11,917 nt of DNA, taken from assembly GCA_030145015.1 (NCBI GenBank), contig JAQYWI010000168.1, positions 1-11,917 on the forward strand, in the 5' to 3' direction. The notes under the pieces were generated by a model. That model saw only the letters and a program-made list of their open reading frames with translations. It made no database searches and had not been told where the DNA came from. The translations under genes were made by a program, and so were the position numbers. Position 1 is the first letter of the stretch, and the number at the start of each line of letters is the position of its first letter. Of this stretch, positions 7,157 to 11,917 are shown piece by piece. Source of the DNA: Desulfobacterales bacterium (lineage in GTDB: Bacteria; Desulfobacterota; Desulfobacteria; Desulfobacterales; JAHEIW01).

Positions 7157-7344
7157 TTCGATTTAACTCGCAGATCTCGATTGATCTTAAGCATATCGCA
7201 TAACTCTTTTTATCTCTCATTTTTTATAATATTCATCCGTGTAATCTGCGTAATCTGCGGATATTTTTTATTTAAGAATTTTATCAGCGAAAATCCGGAT
7301 AATCTGCGGATGTTTACCGAACCCAATAAATAAAGGTGGCGTCT
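7157..7344. repeat. Intergenic region with 9-bp direct repeats
   Basis: T-A-A-T-C-T-G-C-G occurs at 7242-7250 and 7251-7259 (exact tandem) and again at 7300-7308. Short inverted partners A-T-C-C-G and C-G-G-A-T flank the copies (7235-7239 with 7258-7262; 7293-7297 with 7307-7311), and ATCCGGAT at 7293-7300 is itself palindromic. The element lies between the Cys-rich gene and the M29-like gene. A perfect TATAAT occurs at 7225-7230 but with no good -35 at 17 bp. Repeats of this flavour are, to my recollection, dispersed in intergenic DNA of environmental bacteria. No gene is seen here. Confidence 0.5.
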
Positions 7345-8505
7345 ATGACGATTAGCCAATCTATAACCCGTGGGGCTACAGTGGCGATAAACGATTTGCT
7401 TGACCATTGTGCCAAAATCCAAGAGGGCCAGGAGGTTTTACTGCTCGCCCAAATCGACGGGCTTTATGGGGGCGACAATCTTGTTGATGAAACTGCCATA
7501 TGCTGGATTCAAAATGCGATTCAGCAACGCGGAGCCAATGCTTCGGTTCTTTGGATAGATGAATCGTCAAAGCCCCACACCTGGAGAATACCTCCCGTCG
7601 TAAAGGCAGCCATTACGGCATGCGACATTTTTATCAACCACTCTTATGACCTCGTGTTTGAAGAGATGGTCGAATTAAAGCAATTCCTTTGGGAAAACAA
7701 AATTATCATGGTCCGCAATATGGCAACGACGGCGCCGCTGCTTTGCACCGCCTGGGCTCAAACGCCATATGAATTGGTAAGCGAAATCCGTTACCAGGCC
7801 GCCGTCCCTTTTGAGGCGGGAGTGTCCTGGCAATTAACGGATGATAATGGAACCCACCTGGAGGGACGGATCGAGCCGCCGTACAATCCCAATCATCCCT
7901 GGTTTCGCAACTATACCATACGACGGGAAGAAGCGGGTGCCTACCGGCCCTGGCCCGAATGGGTGGTTCCCCCGATCTATCTATCAGACACATCCGGTAC
8001 TTTTATATTTGATCGTATGCTGAGCTGGTGGTCCCGCTATATCGGCATTTCTCCATACTTTAAAAAACCGATCCGATTAAATATTGAAAAGGGCCGGATT
8101 ATAAAAATTGAAGGTGGCGCCGAGGCAGATGCATTGAACCAGTTTTTATCCACTATGGTTGACCGTGTGGGCGAGGGTGTATTCGATTTTAAGTGTTTGC
8201 ATTTCGGTGTCCATCCGCAGGCCTTTATCGGACCGCATCAATGCCCGAACACGCTATATCGACGCTTAATCGAACATGCGCACAGTTCCAATATTCATGT
8301 TCATATTGGCGCGCCTCCTGCGACACCCGATTATCCATACTGGATGCATTGTACCGGAGACATTCGGACGGCAACATTTCGTGTCGGTGATACGATCGTC
8401 CACGATCGCGGTTATTTAACGGCCCTGGATCATCCTAATGTTTTAGAGATTGCATCCAAATATCCCGATCGCCCCGGAATTAATCCGGAACCCTGGCGCT
8501 ATTAA
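7345..8505 (+). CDS. M29 aminopeptidase-T / NicX-like metalloenzyme, 386 aa
   Basis: The protein resembles the aminopeptidase T (M29) superfamily, which also holds the ring-cleaving 2,5-dihydroxypyridine 5,6-dioxygenase NicX. The strongest match is I-E-K-G-R-I-I-K-I-E-G-G-A-E-A (247-261), close to the corresponding I-E-K-G-x-I-x-x-I-x-G-G-x-E-A of NicX. Candidate metal ligands downstream are H286 in L-H-F-G, H290, H335 and D339 in M-H-C-T-G-D. The N-terminal half (1-150) looks like the Rossmann-like domain of the family. No signal peptide is seen, so it is probably cytoplasmic. Whether it is a peptidase or a non-heme iron dioxygenase cannot be settled by eye; an O2-dependent role would be odd in a strict anaerobe. 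The ATG at 7345 has AAAGGTGG five bases upstream and is preferred to the in-frame GTG at 7336. An MFS transporter gene follows 181 bases later. Confidence 0.62.
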   Translation: MTISQSITRGATVAINDLLDHCAKIQEGQEVLLLAQIDGLYGGDNLVDETAICWIQNAIQQRGANASVLWIDESSKPHTWRIPPVVKAAITACDIFINHSYDLVFEEMVELKQFLWENKIIMVRNMATTAPLLCTAWAQTPYELVSEIRYQAAVPFEAGVSWQLTDDNGTHLEGRIEPPYNPNHPWFRNYTIRREEAGAYRPWPEWVVPPIYLSDTSGTFIFDRMLSWWSRYIGISPYFKKPIRLNIEKGRIIKIEGGAEADALNQFLSTMVDRVGEGVFDFKCLHFGVHPQAFIGPHQCPNTLYRRLIEHAHSSNIHVHIGAPPATPDYPYWMHCTGDIRTATFRVGDTIVHDRGYLTALDHPNVLEIASKYPDRPGINPEPWRY

Positions 8506-8511
8506 CTAAGC

Positions 8512-8688
8512 TCAGAATACGAACAGGTGGCGCTCCAATCCGGGCTCGCCTTTAAGTTTCACCACCTTTCCATTCTCAACAGTCACCAATACGCCCGCCT
8601 GCAGCCAACAACCAAAGCAAAATTGGTATTCGGATATCGGCGCCACAAAACGGGAAAAGCAGATTTTGATATAGGATACGAATGGCAT
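8512..8688 (-). pseudogene. Remnant of a molybdopterin oxidoreductase N-terminus, 58 codons
   Basis: On the minus strand, between the M29-like and MFS genes, an open frame from ATG 8688 to TGA 8514-8512 encodes a recognisable iron-sulfur/molybdopterin N-terminal signature. C-F-G-C-W-L-Q-A-G-V-L-V-T-V (residues 24-37) is followed by E-N-G-K-V-V-K-L-K-G-E-P (38-49). Members of the molybdopterin (DMSO reductase) family have C-x2-C-x3-C-G-V there, then a valine-rich strand and D-G-K-V-x-K-x-x-G-D-P. Here the third cysteine is Ala31, and the frame stops nine residues after G-E-P, where a real enzyme continues for 600 or more residues. The remainder is absent: the M29-like gene lies where it should be. 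The start codon overlaps the MFS start. Decayed relic is the best reading; a functional small protein is less likely. Confidence 0.6.
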
Positions 8689-9880
8689 GAATAGAAAAAA
8701 TCAGCATCTGCATAGAACGAAAACATTGGTCTTGATGTCCTTTGGTCATTTGGTGAGCCACTGGTACATTGGCGTATTCATGCTTGTTCTTCCGCTCATT
8801 AAAAAGGACTTCATGCTGAGCTTTACCGAAGTGGGTTTCATGATTTCGCTCACATCGCTGGCCGGCGCCGTGGGCAATAGCACCTCCGGTATTATCGTAG
8901 ATCTCATCGGAAAACGCGATCTCATACTGATTACCAGCACCATCGGCCTGGGGACGTGTTGGCTTTCGGTAGGATTCGCCCATGCTTACGCCCTCCTGCT
9001 TGTCCTGTTCCCCTTGGCTGCTCTTTTCAATAACCTTTGGCATGCACCATCTATGAGTATCCTTTCCGAAGCCTATCCAGAGCGGAGAGGCTTCGCATTG
9101 GGCATTCATGGAGCGGCTGCAAACATAGGACAATCCGTGTCACCCGTTGTTGTTGGATTGCTGATAACATACCTTGGATGGCGAACTGCAATAAAATCTC
9201 ACATGGCCCTGTCCGCAATAGCCGCATTAATGTTGATCCTCGCTCTACCTAAGCTGGGAAACTTTGATTCTGTCAAGAAGGGCCGAGCCGCCTTATGGGA
9301 ATTGGTTCGCAGCAAGCTTTTGAGGAACAGGGCGCTTCTGCTTATTTCAGTGGTCTCCGCGCTGCGAACCATGGGGCAAAGGGGGATCGAAACCTTTTTC
9401 CCTCTTTATCTGGCCGATCAAATTGGCCTCAATCCAGCGTGGGTCGGATTTTATCTTTCCATTCTCACCTTTTCGTCCACGCTTCCAGAACCTGCCATGG
9501 GCTGGCTATCCGATCAAATTGGCAGGCGATCTATACTTTGGATAAGTTTAATGCTCAGCGGGCTGTCCATCATTGCACTCACCCGGGTACCAGCGGGAAT
9601 ACCCTTGATGGTTTGTATGGCTTTTCTCGGATTCTTTCATTACTCTCTCAGGCCAATCATTTTTGCCTTTGCACTCGACGTCACGCCTCCTGAGATCGGT
9701 GCAACGACAGTCAGCTATGTGTTTACATGGAATCAGGCCATCTCCGCCATATCACCTCTCCTGGGTGGATTTCTAGCGGATGCCTTTGGAATCCAATTTG
9801 CCTTTTATCTGGTCGCGCTGTTATGCTTGACCGCTGCTTGCGTTGCTCGATTTATCAAAAAGCCCGAGAGACAAGGTTAA
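8687..9880 (+). CDS. Major facilitator superfamily transporter, 397 aa
   Basis: This is a twelve-helix MFS carrier of the inner membrane. The G-H-L-V-S-H opening of helix 1 (20-25) and the L-P-L-I-K-K-D-F that follows (35-42) recall the fosmidomycin-resistance-like/FSR group. MFS signature loops appear twice: G-x-x-x-D-x-x-G-K-R at 68-77 between helices 2 and 3, and the matching G-W-L-S-D-Q-I-G-R-R at 272-281 between helices 8 and 9. A charged central loop (about 190-212) splits the two six-helix halves. Substrate cannot be read from sequence; export or uptake of a compound handled by the upstream M29-like enzyme is an inference. The ribosome-binding site AGGA (8673-8676) is ten bases from the ATG. 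The long antisense frame over its 5' part is a shadow. Confidence 0.9.
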   Translation: MNRKNQHLHRTKTLVLMSFGHLVSHWYIGVFMLVLPLIKKDFMLSFTEVGFMISLTSLAGAVGNSTSGIIVDLIGKRDLILITSTIGLGTCWLSVGFAHAYALLLVLFPLAALFNNLWHAPSMSILSEAYPERRGFALGIHGAAANIGQSVSPVVVGLLITYLGWRTAIKSHMALSAIAALMLILALPKLGNFDSVKKGRAALWELVRSKLLRNRALLLISVVSALRTMGQRGIETFFPLYLADQIGLNPAWVGFYLSILTFSSTLPEPAMGWLSDQIGRRSILWISLMLSGLSIIALTRVPAGIPLMVCMAFLGFFHYSLRPIIFAFALDVTPPEIGATTVSYVFTWNQAISAISPLLGGFLADAFGIQFAFYLVALLCLTAACVARFIKKPERQG

Positions 9881-10181
9881 CCTCCATCTGTATGATAGCG
9901 CAAATCAACTTTTTGTTGACAGCGTCTGAAAAGCGGTGATAGGTTCGCATCGGTGATACAAAATTACATTTCAGATGAGGGCAAACCAAGAGAATAAAAA
10001 TTCTGCCTTTCTCCTATACCTTATTTGAGGATTCTTTGCGGGTCCCAGCATTCGAATTAATTCAAAACTCAAATTTAATATACCATTTTCGATCAAGTAA
10101 CGTTTCTATATTAATTTTGGCATCTGCTTTCTCTATTCAGATGACTCATCAAAACCTTGTATCAAAGAATAGGAGGTCGCC
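9881..10181. other. 301-bp gene-free region upstream of the lipoprotein gene
   Basis: No convincing gene is seen. The region holds a perfect TTGACA (9916-9921) with a poor -10 candidate TAGGTT (9940-9945, spacer 18). A small inverted repeat TCAAC-T5-GTTGA lies at 9905-9919 and overlaps that -35. CGGTGATA is directly repeated (9934-9941 and 9951-9958). CATCTG and CAGATG pair across 11 bases (10121-10143). The ten-base palindrome AGGTTAACCT at 9874-9883 spans the MFS stop codon. These suggest a new transcription unit starting here. The stretch at 10080-10120 is AT-rich. Confidence 0.35.
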
Positions 10182-10577
10182 ATGAAAAGCATTTTGACAA
10201 TATTGATGATGGCGTCCCTGGTGTTCATGGGATGCGCTCATAGTGATAGCAGCGTTAAAGGACCGGCTCCCACCTTGGAGGTAACCAGTCCTGTCAAGAT
10301 GGACAAAAAGGCCACGACAACCATCAAAGGGCAGGGTTTTAAACCAGGGCAGGAGGTGAACCTTGTTTTTACCGCCAAGGATGGCATTGAATCTGATATT
10401 GGCTACGCTTTAGAACCCGCGCCAAAGGCAGATGAATCGGGCACCTGGAGTACCATCTGGAAGTGTGGCCAGTTTATCAGCAAAAAACTGGTAATGGCAG
10501 GAAAACCGTACAAGATCGCGGTGACCGACAGTGAATACAATCCCCTAGCGCACACTTTTGTATCATTTTCCAAGTAA
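10182..10577 (+). CDS. Small lipoprotein with Ig-like domain, 131 aa
   Basis: A short basic start and hydrophobic core (residues 4-17) lead to Cys18 in F-M-G-C, a tolerable though imperfect lipobox, so export and lipidation by Lgt/Lsp are likely. The mature part contains T-S-P-V-K-M-D-K-K-A-T-T-T-I-K-G-Q-G-F-K (about 39-58), resembling the strands of IPT/Ig-like beta-sandwich domains with the G-x-G-F-x-P-G turn, and G-T-W-S-T-I-W further on (91-97). No enzyme motif is seen. The Shine-Dalgarno AGGAGG (10171-10176) is strong. It precedes the tctC gene by 167 bases. It could be an envelope protein or an accessory to solute capture; the family is not recognised. Confidence 0.75.
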   Translation: MKSILTILMMASLVFMGCAHSDSSVKGPAPTLEVTSPVKMDKKATTTIKGQGFKPGQEVNLVFTAKDGIESDIGYALEPAPKADESGTWSTIWKCGQFISKKLVMAGKPYKIAVTDSEYNPLAHTFVSFSK

Positions 10578-10629
10578 AGTTTTTCAGAGCGATCGCGGGT
10601 AGCGGCGCCACCTGCATTTCCTGTTGGAA

Positions 10630-10670
10630 CCAGAAGCGAGGACTCCACCGGTGACGGTGCCCGCTTCCGG
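10630..10670 (+). promoter_or_regulatory. Strong nested hairpin between the lipoprotein and tctC genes
   Basis: Outer arms C-C-A-G-A-A-G-C-G-A-G-G (10630-10641) and C-C-C-G-C-T-T-C-C-G-G (10660-10670) pair almost throughout, with A-C mismatches at two sites. Inside them CACCG (10646-10650) and CGGTG (10655-10659) form a perfect second stem on a GTGA loop of GNRA type. The structure begins about 50 bases after the lipoprotein stop and lies about 75 bases before tctC. The downstream run is only G-G-C-G-T-T-T-G-T, without a U-tract, so it is a poor intrinsic terminator; an mRNA processing or stabilising element is as likely. Confidence 0.5.
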
Positions 10671-10744
10671 GGCGTTTGTATCGGTAAAGAAAAAATTCTT
10701 GAAACCCAGAAATTATAAGCAAAACCGGATAAAGGAGGAGACCA

Positions 10745-11743
10745 ATGGCGATGGTAATAGGTAAAAAATGGTTAAGGTTCGTGTGCCTAAGCCTGGCGAT
10801 TATTGCGTCGATATGGGTTTTGACGACGAACGAGGCAGCGGCAAAATCGGCATTTCCTTCAAAAACGATTACGTATGTGGTACCCACAAGCCCGGGAGGC
10901 GGCTTCGACACTTTTTCACGAATGATTATACCCTACCTCCGCAAGTATTTACCCGGAAATCCCAACATTATTATCAAAAATGCGCCGGGTGGGGAGTGGA
11001 AGATCGGTATCAACAAAATGTACCGGGCCAAGCCGGACGGTCATACCATCGCCGTCCTCAACATGCCGGCCAATGCCCTTCCCCAGGTTCTAGGCGAAGC
11101 AAAATACGATTTGAGGAAAGCGACCTGGCTGGGAAACATAGGCGGAGTGACGTACGTCACGGCTCTTTCCCTCAAATCCAAATACAAGACAATTGAAGCG
11201 CTAAAAAAGGCGCCCATGGTGACCTCCGGCACCGTAGGACTGGCATCTACTGCCGGTCTCGGAACTGTGCTTGCCGCTGAACGAATGGGTATAAAAATGA
11301 AGTACATACCCCATTCCGGCAGCACAGAGGCCATTCTGGCGGGTATAAGGGGTGATGTGGATTGGGTACAGTTCCCGTTTTCGACGCTCAAAAAGAGCAT
11401 CGTAGATTCCCAGGATCTTTTCCCCGCCTGGGTATATTCAAAAAAACGCATAGATCTCATCCCTAACGTACCCACTATCGCAGAACTGGGCTACCCCGAG
11501 CTGGTGGATGTCGTCAAGATGCTCCGGCCCGTTGCGGCTCCGCCCGGACTTCCTGATGACATAAGGCAAACCTGGCAGGACGCATTCTGGAAGGCGACGA
11601 ACGACCCGGAGTTTCAGAAAAAACAGATTGCCGCCAATGCAACGCCTTACCCGATGAGACCTCAAGAATTGGAGGATATGGTTGAAGCGGCCATCAAGTT
11701 GCTCGAACAATACAAGGAAGTCATTCTCAAACATCGCAAATAG
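10745..11743 (+). CDS. tctC: TctC/Bug-type tripartite tricarboxylate transporter binding protein, 332 aa
   Basis: This is the periplasmic solute receptor of a TTT transporter, which delivers carboxylates to the TctAB membrane proteins. A basic N-terminus and hydrophobic segment (about 10-27) end in an A-A-A stretch (31-33), a likely Sec cleavage site. The mature protein opens with F-P-S-K-T-I-T-Y-V-V-P (37-47), then P-G-G-G-F-D-T (50-56), N-A-P-G-G-E-W-K-I-G (79-88) and P-D-G-H-T-I (97-102); all sit where Bug receptors have their ligand-binding loops. Length is normal. Ligand is unknown; the group binds citrate, other carboxylates, aromatic acids and similar compounds. The site AAAGGAGGAG lies immediately upstream of the ATG; a second ATG two codons in is also possible. 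A TctA-like gene starts 96 bases after the stop. Confidence 0.93.
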   Translation: MAMVIGKKWLRFVCLSLAIIASIWVLTTNEAAAKSAFPSKTITYVVPTSPGGGFDTFSRMIIPYLRKYLPGNPNIIIKNAPGGEWKIGINKMYRAKPDGHTIAVLNMPANALPQVLGEAKYDLRKATWLGNIGGVTYVTALSLKSKYKTIEALKKAPMVTSGTVGLASTAGLGTVLAAERMGIKMKYIPHSGSTEAILAGIRGDVDWVQFPFSTLKKSIVDSQDLFPAWVYSKKRIDLIPNVPTIAELGYPELVDVVKMLRPVAAPPGLPDDIRQTWQDAFWKATNDPEFQKKQIAANATPYPMRPQELEDMVEAAIKLLEQYKEVILKHRK

Positions 11744-11838
11744 GAGGCGCCTTTCTCACAGCCGGGGCCGATCTCACACATCGTCCACGCGCAGGAGATT
11801 CCGCGGTCAGCTGCCATAGAGAATAGGGTTAATACGAA

Positions 11839-11917
11839 ATGTACGAAGCCGCTCTGCCTGCTTTAACGATCATGCTCGCCTGGCCTGCCCCTCTCTATCT
11901 GGTGCTCGGCACACTTC
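11839..11917 (+). CDS. tctA: 5' end of a TctA-like permease gene (partial)
   Basis: An ATG at 11839 opens a frame that runs off the right edge after 26 codons. The visible start is hydrophobic (M-Y-E-A-A-L-P-A-L-T-I-M-L, then P-L-Y-L-V-L-G-T-L), matching the usual TctA opening in which a short amphipathic segment precedes the first membrane helix. An in-frame TAA lies just upstream and AGGG (11825-11828) is ten bases away. In most TTT operons a small tctB lies between tctC and tctA, but the 95-bp gap here cannot hold it. Too short for certainty; position after tctC carries much of the call. Confidence 0.6.
   Translation, partial: MYEAALPALTIMLAWPAPLYLVLGTL

Noticed and set aside
7225..7230. 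TATAAT as promoter of the M29-like gene
   Set aside because: No acceptable -35 hexamer at 16-18 bp; kept only as a remark in the repeat entry.
7157..7344. CRISPR array suggested by the spaced repeats
   Set aside because: Units are only nine bases, two are directly adjacent with no spacer, and no cas gene is present.
8576..9133. 185-aa minus-strand frame across the MFS 5' end
   Set aside because: Composition is not protein-like over the MFS part; the real minus-strand signal here is the molybdoenzyme remnant in another frame.
10586..10596. GCGATCGC octamer as a HIP1-type repeat
   Set aside because: Only a single copy was noticed; one octamer by itself is uninformative.
10768..11196. 142-aa plus-strand frame inside tctC
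   Set aside because: A shifted reading of tctC with low-complexity basic composition; the TctC frame has clear family motifs.

Overview
The window looks like a chromosomal segment of an anaerobic, probably sulfate-reducer-like member of the Desulfobacterota (former Deltaproteobacteria). This rests on overall protein flavour, moderate GC with AT-rich intergenic DNA, a TrpB2-type tryptophan synthase beta chain followed by a small Cys-rich protein, and AT-rich decamer-type intergenic repeats. No rRNA or tRNA gene is present, so the assignment is an inference.

Layout. (i) 1-2022, minus strand: the first codons of a gene leaving the window on the left, a probable 51-aa small protein, and a 552-aa DUF885-family zinc-peptidase-like protein that starts at TTG. 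(ii) 2148-4030, plus strand: a HAD-superfamily protein with an atypical motif I, then a ThiF/MoeB/HesA-type (E1-like) adenylyltransferase with no ThiS/MoaD-like partner nearby. (iii) 4071-4139: a long imperfect inverted repeat between convergent genes. (iv) 4168-7156: serC (minus) and trpB2 (plus) diverge from a 235-bp spacer. A small Cys-rich hypothetical gene follows trpB2. (v) 7157-7344: an intergenic repeat element. (vi) 7345-11917, plus strand: an apparent accessory catabolic or transport block, with an M29/NicX-like metalloenzyme, an MFS transporter, a small lipoprotein, a TctC-type binding protein and the start of a TctA-like permease. A 58-codon minus-strand remnant of a molybdopterin oxidoreductase N-terminus lies between the first two.

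How the genes fit together. SerC makes O-phospho-L-serine. A characterised TrpB2 enzyme uses O-phospho-L-serine instead of serine, so the divergent serC/trpB2 pair may join a substrate producer to its consumer. The spacer holds a 43-bp near-palindrome centred on base 5354. Its two strands carry mirror-image TTGACT -35 boxes, each 17 bp from a -10-like hexamer, which would suit a shared bidirectional promoter or operator. This is the most interesting signal in the window. The right-hand block suggests uptake and breakdown of a small organic, perhaps (hetero)aromatic, carboxylate. The molybdoenzyme scar suggests that the locus has been rearranged.
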